Origin: Erpetoichthys calabaricus
Lineage: Eukaryota; Chordata; Cladistia; Polypteriformes; Polypteridae
Assembly: GCF_900747795.2 (NCBI RefSeq)
Contig: NC_041395.2
Coordinates: 33,365,632 to 33,429,631 of the forward strand
Direction of reading: 5' to 3'
Length of the DNA: 64,000 nucleotides
The stretch's first letter is position 1. Every line of letters starts with the position of its first letter. The notes below the pieces were generated by a model. The model was not told the origin of the DNA and made no database searches. It saw nothing but the letters and a program-made list of their open reading frames with translations. The position numbers and the translations under genes were made by a program. Of this stretch, positions 49,020 through 60,729 are shown in pieces.

Positions 49020-50880
49020 TATCAGAAGAAATCAATAGAACCAACAAACACTTACTACAGCTGGTTGTAGGTTCAGTTGCTGTGGCTGAATAGGCTTGGA
49101 GCTGAACTAAAGGTTCACTGGATGTTGCAGATTGCACTTCAGTGTTCTTAATTATAACAGCACATTCTGCTTTGAGTTGACATACCACTTCACATAACTT
49201 GTTTTGTCTTCGAAACCCATGGTTTTTGAACCTTGGGTCGAGTTTGATCACCATTGCCACTTGTGACAGCAGGGGTCGCTGTTGACCCATGAAACCCGCA
49301 GACAACACGTCCAGACACCAGGTAAAAATATAAGAAATGAATTTAATTTCTTTATAATGTGCACAAAGCACCTCCACCTCTACAATTCTCAATAATAAAT
49401 CAATAATAACCAATAATCAATACAATAAATCCTCCTCTCCACCCAGCAGCTCTGTCGCACTTCCTCCAAACTCCGGCTCAGTCTGCTGGGTTTCCCACAG
49501 TCCTTTTTATAGTCTTCGACCCGGAAGTGCTTGTGTCTCTCAGTCCATGTGATTCCATAGCACTCCCGGGTCAGATGAAGACTTCTTTTTTTTCAGCCCG
49601 GAAGTACTTCATTTCTTCCGTCCTCGTGACGAGGTAGTACTTCCAGGCTATAATAGAAACACTCATGCCTCCCTGCAGTGTCCCCTGACAGTCCCCACGG
49701 TATCCAGCAGGGCTGTGAAGCAGAACTCCATTGTCCATGATGCCCTGCGGGAATTTGGGGCACCTCCATGTTGCAGGGAGGACTCCATCTAGCGGCCTGG
49801 GGGTGCTGGCCGGGATAAACTGCCAGCCATCTCTCACACACTACACTTAGTGACTCAATTTTACACAGAGTTTCTTTCACACATCACACTAAGTTGTCAC
49901 TCCTCTGCTTTGCTACATCACTAGTTATGCTCTCTGACATACTTAGTATAGAGCGATGCAGCATTTTCATCAATGGTATAACTGTTGAAGTCAATACCCT
50001 TTTCTCTTCTGAAAGTTCCACTCTAGCCTGATGGGCCAACACACACAGAAAATCTGCAATAGCCTTACAGTCAAGTGCATTAGGTGGTGAAATGTCTGAC
50101 AGAGACATCAATGCTGCCCCCAGTGGCTCTCTCTGATGATGCAGGCGTATGGAAGGTGCTGTTCCAGGTGTGTCAACCTTGATGATAATCATCAGAGTCT
50201 GTCTCCCGATCTGTTCCTGAACTTTGGTCAGTCTCTCTTTTGCCATAGTACTTGTCCTGAAAAATGTCACAGGTTTTCTGGCTTTAGCATATACAGTATA
50301 TCATTAAGGGCAGGGAACTGATCAAACGACTTTCTCACTATTCAGTTCAGTGTGTATGCTATAGAAATGGCATATTTCACAATCATTTCTGGTGCACCAA
50401 TCATGTTTAGTAAAGTACATGTGCTCTCACTTATTGTTTTTTACCCACTCCTCCATGAGTTTTGTTTTTGACTACAGCCATATTATCTGCAGTGCGAGTA
50501 TAACGGAAATGTTTCAATCCAAGCAAAACAGTTCCTAGCCTGTCATTTTCATCTACAAAATGGATGTCCACATATCAGAAGAGAGACTGACTATCACCAC
50601 CTTCTGAAGCTTTGCTTTGGCCTTTTGTTTATCTTCTTGGTATTTTGATCTACCATAGCGTTTAATGACTGAGGATGGGAAAAAATAGTTTAGTATTTAT
50701 TCTAATTAGTTAAGCTAAAATTAACTACTGTACACTTTCATACCTTCATAGAAGGGAGAATGTAGGTGGGATCCAAAACATTTAAAAGCTCCTTAAACCC
50801 CACATCTTTCACTACTGAAAATAGCAGAGTATCCTTGATGACCATGTTCACCAAGGCTGTGTCTTCTCATGGACAGCTTG
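49020..50880 (-). pseudogene. hAT transposase pseudogene (ZBED-like)
   Basis: Minus-strand blocks in order: VIKDTLLFSVVKDVGFKELL and VLDPTYILPS (near 50.8 kb), KRYGRSKYQEDKQKAKAKLQ and a SSDMWTS block (50.6), ADFLCVLAHQARVELSEEKR and STVIPLMKMLHRSI (about 50.0), then KLDPRFKNHGF (49.2). Known hAT transposases have this order, with DMWTS near the first catalytic Asp and LDPRFK late. The BED zinc finger and the dimerisation tail were not seen. Several stops and shifts are present, and a solo LTR separates the LDPRFK block from the rest. Confidence 0.72.
49262..49838 (-). mobile_element. solo LTR inside the hAT transposase
   Basis: 577 bp, TGTGACAG...CTCTCACA as read on the plus strand, with an exact CACT duplication (49258-49261, 49839-49842). 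A TATA box (GACTATAAAAAGG) on the minus strand gives the sense. Same family as 10283 and 55293. Fossil. Confidence 0.87.
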
Positions 50881-51117
50881 GTAGTGCCTAATCATTTATG
50901 AGGTGTTATTGGTATACGCAAGCATCTTCTGATACAGCAAGCACTTCACTTGAATTACATGAAAATGCAATAAGATATAAAGTGCATGGTGAGTATGATA
51001 ATTATTGTGAGCATACAAATTGCCAACCAGTAAATATACTATCATTGAGACTTACAGACCTAATTGGTTGTAGCCATTTTAAAATATTCCCACATATGTG
51101 AAGATTTCAGAAAAAAT

Positions 51118-51118
<1 letters not shown>

Positions 51119-51165
<47 letters not shown>

Positions 51166-51166
51166 A
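51119..51166 (+). repeat. (GAAA)n microsatellite
   Basis: About 11 to 12 GAAA units just beyond the hAT transposase start. Confidence 0.9.
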
Positions 51167-51845
51167 TTATAACAAATCTACTACTAAAATAACTATCTCT
51201 ATCATATTATAGTACTAACACAACTATTATTTTATTCTACTACCACTATCAAATATAACATTTTACTCAAGTTTCACAACCACAATGCAATCAGTACTCC
51301 ACTAACTTGTAAACCAAACTACCATCTAACAACCCACTTAGTCCCAGCTGTTTTGTACACTTGTATCCTGGAACCGAGACTCAAGATGAATCGGTGATAT
51401 GTACCACACAAACTGAGACCTCATTTGTCATTGGTCATGTGGTTTTCTGCAAAACAATGCCAGCCTCGAAGCGAGGCTTCATCTGGCACGCCCCCTTCTG
51501 CTCGACACAAGCCTTGAAGTCGTGGTTTCAAATGTCCCATCACTACCCCTGAGACTCCAAACTCAGGTTGGACATCCCACTTTGCTTTTCTCCCCTTTTT
51601 TTAAGGTAAGAAGCTTGTATTATGCAATTAGGTTTTTATGTGTATACTCAGTTAATAACTAATATTTCCTTTAAAAGTATGACATCCATGTTTAATTTTA
51701 TTTTTTACTGTAGTATAGACACTGATAATAATAGTACAAAAACAAGTTCTGTGAAAGACAGGAAGAATATAATTTCTAACATTTTACCTAAGTCTATTGT
51801 TTTTCTTTATTCTTTTTATTTTTTGGACAGAAAACTTTTTGGTGA

Positions 51846-51884
51846 GGATTTTGTATAAGTGACAGTATGCAGTTCCTCATTGTG
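51846..51884 (-). promoter_or_regulatory. V4 recombination signal, 23-bp spacer
   Basis: Heptamer CACAATG (51878-51884), 23-bp spacer, nonamer ACAAAATCC (51846-51854), one base from consensus. Confidence 0.92.
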
Positions 51885-52365
51885 CTTGTAGTGCAGTAAT
51901 ATTTGGCCGTGTCTTCAGTTTTCAGGTTGTTCATATCCAAATACAGAGCCTGTTTAGAGTTGTCTCTGGAGACTGTAAACCTTCCTTTAATGCTGCTGGC
52001 ATACTCTATAGTGCTGCTGCCAGGGTTAATGAAAGCCAGCCATTCAAGTCCTTTTCCAGGCTCTTGTCGAATCCAGTTTAAGTAGTAATCAGCGATGGTA
52101 TCTCCATCACTGTCCTGCCCTGAACCTTGACAAGTCAGTCTCAGAGACTCTCCAGTTTTTTTGACTTCATTACCTTTCTGGGTCAGCACAATATCTGAGT
52201 GAACACCTGAATAAACAATAGACAGAATGTGAACTCAAGTCAAAGAATACGAGGTGAAATAAAAAAAAAATGATAAGTGAAGAAAAATATCAATTAAGGC
52301 ATATGAAACGAAAGTGACTTACATGACAAAATGGTCATAAACATGAAAAAATATAAAGTCTCCAT
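51885..52365 (-). CDS. immunoglobulin heavy-chain V segment (V4)
   Basis: Leader exon 52323-52365 ([14 protein letters not shown]), a 116-bp intron and V exon 51885-52206. Its acceptor is TATTCAG rather than the T-run and TAG of the other four. Mature [20 protein letters not shown], Cys22, Trp41, [12 protein letters not shown], Cys101 and a CTT stub. CDR1 reads [13 protein letters not shown], with four acidic residues in eleven. The FR3 valine, stub and heptamer ally it with V1. Thr14 replaces the usual Pro of the FR1 turn. Open throughout. Confidence 0.92.
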
Positions 52366-52420
52366 AACTGTTGTTGAAACAGCAAAACACTAAATGTATG
52401 GTCGGAGCAAACTCCCTAGA

Positions 52421-52455
52421 TTTATGTGATAAGAAGAAAGCCACCTCATTTGCAT
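52421..52455 (-). promoter_or_regulatory. V4 octamer-TATA promoter
   Basis: Octamer ATGCAAAT at 52448-52455 and a TATA-like box CACATAAA at 52421-52428, one base weaker than in the other copies; 55 bp to the start codon. Confidence 0.8.
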
Positions 52456-53799
52456 AATTTTCATATCAGATGTGAAAGGATTATTTAAGAATCAATGTAA
52501 CAGAAGGAAAATATTCAGTAAATGACAATGCACTGCTTAAAATATTTTATTGAACTAAATATCTGATGTGGACATATTTTGTTTTTGTAAACAATGAACA
52601 TGTTTAACATTAATTTGTCACAACACTGGTATAAAAGAGTTGAAAAGCACAATAACAAATAGAAATTTTTAACACATTTTTGGCAGTTTACTGTTTTTCA
52701 TAAAAAAAAATCAATATGCTGTGCATTTACATTTATGCAATGCATATAGGATTATTTATTTGCTTGTGCAAGATGCAGGATTTACAAAGGGTTTAGGCAA
52801 ATCAAACAACAGATGACTTCCTTATGTGTGTCTTTGGAATTACTGTAAAATAATGAAGATTCGGTGTCACCTTAATATCTAACACCCTCAGTGTACTTTT
52901 TTCTATTTTATTTCATAACTGCATGCACTCTCTGTGTAAGTTTATATGTTAAAATGTACACACAGTAAATGTGGACAACATGGGAGAGGTTTTTAAGTGG
53001 ATGAGCTGCACAGATGTAAAGCAGTTGAACGAGAAAGTGCAATGGCACAGTTTGTTATACAGAGCTCCTGCAGCCATTATTGATACTTACAGTGAGTTCC
53101 CTTTTCAGTATGGAGGCCATAAAGTGCTAAACATTGTATCCATTATTCCATTTATTTTCTGATCCTACTTTGAATCTCAAGGTCAGGGGCAGTCAGAGCT
53201 TATACTGACAACACTGAATACAAGTCAGGCTCTGGGTCAGGGTGGGATGCCAGTCCTTTGCTGGGCACATATCCATGCAACTCAATCCAGGAAGGTTTAG
53301 TCTGATTTATCAATCTCACCAGCATGATTATCTTAAGAAATCCCAGGGACAGCATGCAATTTCCATCCTAGACTAGCACCACTCCCCACAGTGCCATCTA
53401 TGTTTAAATAAATTGATTAGATTAATGTGTATATAATACAAAGGTTTACTGTACATTATTTCTATGAATTTCATATACTTTATTCAACATTACAACAGTG
53501 ACCCAGTTCTTAGTTGAGCTCTGAAAAATATGAAATGTACAATATAAACCAACAAACAATAAAAACGTGCATGTTTTTCTTTTCTAAATTCAGTTTTATT
53601 AAGGATATGCCAACATGGAGCCAAAGCCTGACCTGGCAGCATTAGGCTGAAGGTAGGAACACATACCAGATAGGGAAGCAGGAATCGCTTGTTTGTGCTA
53701 ATGTGATCTTTTAATGGCACAGTTTACAAAATATTTGATTGATAAACCCAAATTTGAAATATTTGCAATCAGATTTTCTCCACACCAGAATTATGCTAG
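52456..53799. other. V4 upstream flank
   Basis: Non-coding flank homologous to those of V1-V3, including an old SINE remnant at about 53185-53400 (minus strand). No gene recognised. Confidence 0.65.
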
Positions 53800-55292
53800 C
53801 TAAGAATTCACTTTATTTTTATATAGTGCTCTTCATTAATTGCTGGTGCAGAGCATTGTGACAAATTCACAATAGATACAAATACAAACTTTACATATTA
53901 CTAATTACATAATGTGGATCCATAAAGACATATAGCAACTTTGTTTTAACAAGCAAAATACAAAGGGGTTTGAAACTGATTAACAAAAATAGAGCCAAGA
54001 AATATCTACCCATTAATTAATTGTTGAACTATGACCATTGGAAAACATACAGTAGCTGATGGGACCAGGTCTGTGGATCCAAGCTACTTTTTACTTTCAA
54101 CATCTTGACAGTTAGTGATGAGGAATGTGATTCACGTAAAGTTGAATTTTTAGCTCAGTGTTTCACTTTACACAGAAAAATAAAGTAAAACAAGTTGTGC
54201 TTTTCTTTAAGTGAAATTCATGCCATTGATAAAAAAAAGATGTTTAGTCCAGTCTAGAAGCATTTACATGCTTTAATTTCATGTACATCTGACTGTCGGT
54301 GAGTATTTAAATAAAGATCTCTATTGAACAAAAAAAAAGAAAAAACATTATTTTATTGTCATGTGCAAGTTATTTTGTTATCCGTTCTGTTAGAACAATC
54401 CCCAACTTTGGTAATTATGAGAATAAGCAAGGTGATCAATGTCTTATAGATGTATCCAAGAAACTTGAATCTCCATGGTGTTTGGAGAGTGCATCTCCTC
54501 AATCTCTTGTGCAGGGACCAAGACACATTAACTGGTGGTTGCTAGCAGATTAAAGTAAGCATTGATGCCAATACAGTGTTGTGATTTTAACCAATTTTAT
54601 GTCAGCATTGAATGAATTAACTTTGAGTCATCTTTGACATTATCAAATACCACCACTGCTGCTGTCTGTGAATCCCAATCCCCCCTACAGCCCCCTCTAT
54701 TATAGATGATTTCCATTTATGGATTCAATTATTCACCAAGCTATCCAGGTTATTAATGTAGGATTAAATATATATTCATGAAACTGCAGTAAACCAGGAA
54801 AAACAAAAAAGTTAATGGTTCCAAACCAGTAAAGGATTTACCACAATTATGGAATCGAGTCACACACAAAAAAACAAAAAATTCTGGACTCATGATAGCT
54901 GATCATAAATATTTCCTTTCTTGCCTTAACTCATTATATAATCACTATACAAATGTCTGAGCATGCTGTCCATTGCGTCATCACGCACACTGGTTATATG
55001 TCAGCATGCGCATGTGTTAGTTTTTGTGCCTGTTACACTGAAACACTGTTCTTCCCAGAGCCTGCATGTTCTCATTTGTTTATTTGTTAACCTTGTGTGT
55101 GTGTATTTTGATGTAAGTTACATGTTTTGTTGTTAGTTCCATTAGAAATATAACACATTTTTTTAATTCTGTGAGTAATGTTTTACTAATGTGTTCAGGC
55201 AAAGTTTTATGTTGAAGTGTGTTCAGTTTAATATTTAAAACTGTGTAAAGTACATTAAGAAATGTTGTTTCTTTATTCATATATATATATAT

Positions 55293-55870
55293 TGTAACAG
55301 TAGGGGGCGCTAGTGCTCCCTTGAACCCTCAGGTACCACACCAAACACCAGGTAAAAGTATAATACTTCTTATTTTTATTATAATATTGTGCACTAAGCA
55401 CCCTCCACTCCACACTACACATACAATAAATCAATAATCAATCACCAATACACTATTCTCAATCCTCCTCTCCCAGACACTTAGCCACCCTTCCTCCCAG
55501 CTCAGCTCAGTGTCTGGGCTTTCCCACTGTCCTTTTATATCCCCTGACCCAGAAGTGGTTCCTGTCCAACAGTCCACAAGTCCTCATTACTTCTGGGTCA
55601 GAGTAAAAATCCTTTTCTTCAACCCGGAAGCACATCATTCCTTCTGGTCATGTGATCATGATGCACTTCCGGGTTATAGGGCACGTAGCAGTCTGAAAGC
55701 CTCCCTACAGCGACTCCCAGTGGTCCCCAAGGTATCCAGCAGGGCTGTGTATATAAACTACAAGGTCCATAAGGCCCTGCTGGAATTTGGGGAACCTCCA
55801 TGCTGTTGGGAGGGCTCCACCTGGTGGCCTGGAGGTGTGGGCCGGAATATTTAGCCGGCCATCCATCACA
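55293..55870 (-). mobile_element. solo LTR in an AT microsatellite (first)
   Basis: 578 bp, TGTAACAG...CATCACA on the plus strand, ATAT on both sides. The minus-strand TATA box (GATATAAAAGG) sets the sense. Same family as 10283, 49262 and 55885. The AT-repeat target makes the duplication hard to prove. Fossil. Confidence 0.82.
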
Positions 55871-55884
55871 ATATATATATATAT

Positions 55885-56453
55885 TGTAACAGATAGAGGC
55901 ACTGTCGACCCCTTGAACCCTCAGACCAGACATCAGACACCAGATAAAAGTCCAAAATTAATATTTATTATAATAATAAAGTGCACAAAGCACCCTCCAC
56001 TCCACTATACTCATAAATAAACAAATCAATAATCAATAAGAATCCTCCACGCTCCCAGAAGCTTTGCCACCCTTCCACCCAGCTCAGCTCGCCGTCTGGG
56101 ATCTCCCACAATCCTTTTATAGTCCGTGACCCGGAAGTGTTTCTGTCCCTCAGTCCATGTGACTTTCTGTCACTTCCGGGTAAGGTAAAAACTTCTTTTC
56201 TTCATCAGCCCAGAAGCACTTTATTTCTTTCAACTATGTGACTAGGATTTACTTCCGGGCTGTATGGAAAATAAATTTGTCTGTGTCTCCCTGCAGCGTC
56301 CCCTGGCAGCCCCGACGTTATCCAGCAGGGCTTTGTATTAAAACTCCATAGTCCATGATGCCCTGCTGGAATTCGGTGCATCTCCACGTTGCAAGGAGGA
56401 CTCCATCTAGCAGCCTGGGGGTATTGGCCGGGATGAATGGCTGGCCATATCCC

Positions 56454-56456
<3 letters not shown>
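55885..56456 (-). mobile_element. solo LTR in an AT microsatellite (second)
   Basis: 572 bp, TGTAACAG...TCCCACA, ATAT on both sides, same orientation as its neighbour 14 bp away. The two differ clearly in sequence, so they are separate insertions and not the ends of one element. Fossil. Confidence 0.82.

Positions 56457-56501
<45 letters not shown>
56457..56501 (+). repeat. (AT)n microsatellite
   Basis: About 22 AT units between the second solo LTR and the Tc1 element. It continues as a short run right of the Tc1 (58116-58130). Confidence 0.9.
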
Positions 56502-56504
<3 letters not shown>

Positions 56505-58115
56505 TGGTGTGAAAAACTATTTGCTCCCTTCCTGATTTCTTATTCTTTTGCATGTTTGTCACACAAAATGTTTCTGATCATCAAACACATTTAACCATTA
56601 GTCAAATATAACACAAGTAAACACAAAATGCAGTTTTTAAATGATGGTTTTTATTATTTAGGGAGAAAAAAAATCCAAACCTACATGGCCCTGTTTGAAA
56701 AAGTAATTGCCCCCTTGCTAAAAAATAACCTAACTGTGGTGTATCACACCTGAGTTCAATTTCCGTAGCCACCCCCAGGCCTGATTACTGCCACACCTGT
56801 TTCAATCAAGAAATCACTTAAATAGGAGCTGCCTGACACAGAGAAGTAGACCAAAAGCACCTCAAAAGCTAGACATCATGCCAAGATCCAAAGAAATTCA
56901 GGAACAAATGAGAACAGAAGTAATTGAGATCTATCAGTCTGGTAAAGGTTATAAAGCCATTTCTAAAGCTTTGGGACTCCAGCGAACCACAGTGAGAGCC
57001 ATTATCCACAAATGGCAAAAACATGGAACAGTGGTGAACCTTCCCAGGAGTGGCCGGCCGACCAAAATTACCCCAAGAGCGCAGAGACGACTCATCCGAG
57101 AGGTCACAAAAGACCCCAGGACAACGTCTAAAGAACTGCAGGCCTCACTTGCCACAATTAAGGTCAGTGTTCACGACTCCACCATAAGAAAGAGACTGGG
57201 CAAAAACGGCCTGCATGGCAGATTTCCAAGACGCAAACCACTGTCAAGCAAAAAGAACATTAGGGCTCGTCTCAATTTTGCTAAGAAACATCTCAATGAT
57301 TGCCAAGACTTTTGGGAAAATACCTTGTGGACTGATGAGACAAAAGTTGAACTTTTTGGAAGGCAAATGTCCCGTTACATCTGGCGTAAAAGGAACACAG
57401 CATTTCAGAAAAAGAACATCATACCAACAGTAAAATATTGTGGTGGTAGTGTGATGGTCTGGGGTTGTTTTGCTGCTTCAGGACCTGGAAGGCTTGCTGT
57501 GATAGATGGAACCATGAATTCTACTGTCTACCAAAAAATCCTGAAGGAGAATGTCCGGCCATCTGTTCGTCAACTCAAGCTGAAGCGATCTTGGGTGCTG
57601 CAACAGGACAATGACCCAAAACACACCAGCAAATCCACCTCTGAATGGCTGAAGAAAAACAAAATGAAGACTTTGGAGTGGCCTAGTCAAAGTCCTGACC
57701 TGAATCCAATTGAGATGCTATGGCATGACCTTAAAAAGGCGGTTCATGCTAGAAAACCCTCAAATAAAGCTGAATTACAACAATTTTGCAAAGATGAGTG
57801 GGCCAAAATTCCTCCAGAGCACTGTAAAAGACTCATTGCAAGTTGTCGCAAACGCTTGATTGCAGTTATTGCTAAGGGTGGCCCAACCAGTTATTAGGTT
57901 CAGGGGGCAATTACTTTTTCACACAGGGCCATGTAGGTTTGGATTTTTTTTCTCCCTAAATAATAAAAACCATCATTTAAAAACTGCATTTTGTGTTTAC
58001 TTGTGTTATATTTGACTAATGATTAAATGTGTTTGATGATCAGAAACATTTTGTGTGACAAACATGCAAAAGAATAAGAAATCAGGAAGGGGGCAAATAG
58101 TTTTTCACACCACTG
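56502..58115 (+). mobile_element. Tc1-like transposon, complete, 1614 bp
   Basis: Starts and ends CAGTGGTGTGAAAAACTATT (inverted) between TA dinucleotides (56500-56501, 58116-58117). The inverted repeats are about 213 bp long and differ at only a handful of bases (left 56502-56715, right 57902-58115). One intact transposase gene lies between. The paralogous spacer has no copy at 31.49 kb. Everything needed for mobility seems present, so the insertion is young. Confidence 0.95.
56878..57897 (+). CDS. Tc1-family DD34E transposase, intact
   Basis: 339 residues, the usual Tc1 length, reading open from MPRSKEIQEQ to GGPTSY. It cuts and pastes its element at TA sites in the nucleus. Residues 1-55 form the first helix-turn-helix (GKGYKAISKALGLQRTTVRA). 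RSGRPTKI (57-64) is the AT-hook-like linker, and 68-120 the second helix-turn-helix with a basic RFPRRK patch. The catalytic core has Asp153 (LWTDETKVELFG), Asp244 (QQDNDPKHTS) and Glu279 (SPDLNPIEMLW), exactly 34 residues apart, plus the glycine-rich GGSVMVWGCFAASG (189-202). The start fits the family N-terminus and follows the left inverted repeat by about 160 bp. No missing key residue was seen; activity is inferred, not shown. Confidence 0.95.
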   Translation: MPRSKEIQEQMRTEVIEIYQSGKGYKAISKALGLQRTTVRAIIHKWQKHGTVVNLPRSGRPTKITPRAQRRLIREVTKDPRTTSKELQASLATIKVSVHDSTIRKRLGKNGLHGRFPRRKPLSSKKNIRARLNFAKKHLNDCQDFWENTLWTDETKVELFGRQMSRYIWRKRNTAFQKKNIIPTVKYCGGSVMVWGCFAASGPGRLAVIDGTMNSTVYQKILKENVRPSVRQLKLKRSWVLQQDNDPKHTSKSTSEWLKKNKMKTLEWPSQSPDLNPIEMLWHDLKKAVHARKPSNKAELQQFCKDEWAKIPPEHCKRLIASCRKRLIAVIAKGGPTSY

Positions 58116-58130
58116 TATATATATATATAT

Positions 58131-59714
58131 ACACTTCTAGAAAAAAGACATGGTAATCGCTGTTTAAGTAGTAGTGACTGAGAACACTCCATGTCTGTAC
58201 AGTTTTAATGCATTTAGTAACTTCTTTTCAGTGTCCTTTTCCAATGAAGGCATGCTATAGCACTCTGTTAATTTCTGCCATCATCTACTGCTGTTTTTGG
58301 GTATTATCTATTTTCTAGTATTCTGTAGGTATTTATTTTGTGACAGTTGTTTAATGTCATTGTATTTGTTGTGTTTCAGAAACCACACACACATCTGCCA
58401 GTAAATGTTTAGCTTTACAAAGCTGTTGCAATGAAGTCTTCTTTAACGTTTGGTGGTTAATTAACTCATTCTACTATAACTCTGGTCTGCTTCATCCGCC
58501 TTACTGGGGATTAGAATTTGGTACTATGTACACATCGGTTTGATGAACACACTTTTTAACAATCATACCTGAGCGACATCAGGTACTTTGGCTGGTTCTC
58601 TTGTAAAAGGATTACCTAACAAATGTGTTCTGATATTTTTCTAGGTAAGGTAGACAGAAGTAACATTGTTACACTCACTAATCAAGGCACTGGAGAGTGG
58701 TGACATGCATTGTACTCTGTACACACAACAATAATGGTCTTACAGACCTATTAGTAACTACTGTATAAACTTTCCTCCCATGTGTGAGAGCAAATAAGTG
58801 TGTAAAATTCACATGTTGTGGGCTGGCATCCTATGTAAGGTGGGCTCCTTCCTTGATTCCAATTTGGCCCAGAATCCTTATGAGTGTAAGGATTGTAAAT
58901 CAGGTTGCAAATCAGGAGGATGGCATTTCAGCACACATAGTAATGTGCCACATTAAAAGCCAGAGAGCAACTGAAAGTTCACCAAAGCCACTACTCTGTA
59001 ACATCTAGTGAGAAAGGTTTAAGATTCAGGCTGACATCTTTTCAGGGACCGTTGGCTCAATATTTTTACAAAGTTGTTGCAAGCTGTTGTAGTTAATGCA
59101 ACTGGTGACAACTGATGAAAGTGTGCAATTTTGTGTTAAAATTGTTTTTCCACAAATAAAGTTAAGCTAGTTGTTAAAGGCACCACAATACAGAACGTTC
59201 ATCATCTCTATGATAAATAATTTTGTAAGCAGAAAAAAAAAATGTTTTAAATCATTGTATCATACATCCATATTCTAAAGTAGGACAGCTCATAATCAGA
59301 TAGCAGGTAGGCAGTGTGACATACTTCTTTAAACACTGAACTTTAAAACTAAGGTTGAATATTGTTTTGTGCTTTTTGATTGTAGTTGGTTTTTTTTCCT
59401 ACAGATTTACTTTGAAATTGCTGTATCTGTAATGTTGTTATATGTTTGATTGAGCCATATGCCATTGTAATATTCTAATTTTTGAAAATAAATAAAAATG
59501 TAAAAAAACAAAACTAGGTTTGCAGTTAATTTTTATTATTTTATGTCACCTGTGCTCTGGCTATAACACATAAAGTTATGTGAGTTGCCATCTAGTCACT
59601 CTGCTGGGGGTATAAAATGAGAAGAGGTAGAGAAAATATTCTTGTAAGTCAGTGTGAAATTTAGAACTAAATATAAATATATCAACCTGTCTGCTTTCAA
59701 AATTCCATTTGGGT
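58131..59714. other. V spacer, non-coding
   Basis: Continues the match to 31490-33200 without the TATC-tailed insert at 32.4 kb. Contains the old SINE-head debris near 59308-59640. No gene seen. Confidence 0.7.
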
Positions 59715-60620
59715 TATTCATCAATTACATCTTAGTAATTTAAACTCAGCTAATATTTTCTCCTCACTTTGGTATTGGTGCAAAGAGAAGAGGTCTTCAT
59801 CTTAACATCAGCAAAACCAAGGAACTGGTTATTGACTTTCACAACACCAAACAGCCTCTATGTCCGGTCACTATTTAAGAGGTGGTCCACTCCTGTAGGT
59901 AGTTGGGGTTCCACATCATTGTCAGGTAGGACTGGCCTCAGAACACAGAGGAATTCTACAAGATGGAACAGAGCAGACTCTTCTTCCTTAGGAGACTGCA
60001 TTGCTTTAATTTGGTCAAATCCTCTTCACCTTCTATAACTTTGTGATGGTCAGTGTGATTTCCTACACTGTGGTGTGCTGGACTGGTAACATCACTTCAA
60101 GAGAGGCCATCAGAATCCACAAACTAATTAAAGCGCAGGCTCAGTTATAGGACACACTCTGTACCCCTGGAGGTCATAGCGAAGGACAGAATTTAACCAA
60201 AACTGAGTGCCATTATGAACAATTCTGCACATCCTCTCTCTGACACACTAATACTGAGGACTTTCAACCAATGAATTATTCAGCAGAAGTGTGTCAAGAA
60301 ATGGTATGGGGGTTCCTTTATTCCATATTATTCCTGACTGGGACTGTAACTGCCAAGTCAGGAGTTTTCTTTCTATTAACTATTCCTTGCGCCCTGTGTT
60401 GGCTGGGATTGGCTCCAGCAGACCCCCGTGACCCTGTAGTTCGGACATAGCGGGTTGGATAATGGATGGATTCACTATTCCTCCTTTTTAGTCATTGTGG
60501 TATGAGTGGAGACAATAGTGTTTGTGTATAAGTATATCTATTATTTATCCATTTATTTAAAGAACATCTGTAAAAAGCCAAATTTCCCCTTGGGGAGAAG
60601 TAATATTCTATCTATCTATC
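59715..60620 (+). mobile_element. Rex-like LINE 3' part (orthologue of 33.2 kb copy)
   Basis: Shares the frame remnants (KTKELVIDFHN-like) and the 'aatttccccttggggagaag' tail, but ends in only three to four TATC units. Split by a SINE scrap at 60387. Confidence 0.7.
60387..60473 (+). mobile_element. SINE 3' scrap with target duplication
   Basis: The last 87 bases of the tRNA-headed SINE, flanked by exact ACTATTCC copies (60379-60386, 60474-60481). The site is empty in the V2-V3 spacer, so it came after that duplication. Confidence 0.88.
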
Positions 60621-60729
60621 ATTAATTCAGTTTTACTGGTCTGTTCCAGTTCTTGATTAGGCTCAATCAACACCCTTTAGTGATTCCAAAAGAGTTCAAG
60701 TTGGCCACCATAATAATTGTTTGATATAA

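Larger units (their letters stand above)
47734..51545 (-). mobile_element. hAT element with decayed transposase, 3.8 kb
   Basis: The left end TAGTAATGGCCAAATGA and the right end TAGTGATGGGACATTTGA (inverted) lie between CCCCTAAG (47726-47733) and CCCCTGAG (51546-51553), an 8-bp duplication with one change. The V2 3' flank at 16338-16350 shows an uninterrupted 'actacccctggagtc'. Subterminal 'gaggcttcatgaagc' and 'cctcgaagcgaggc' palindromes are typical of fish hAT ends. It contains the transposase pseudogene and two later insertions, an L2 tail and a solo LTR. Confidence 0.82.

Noticed and set aside
55293-56456. One short LTR element made of the two neighbouring LTRs
   Set aside because: Only 14 bp of AT repeat separates them, there is no internal region, and the two differ too much to be one insertion's ends.
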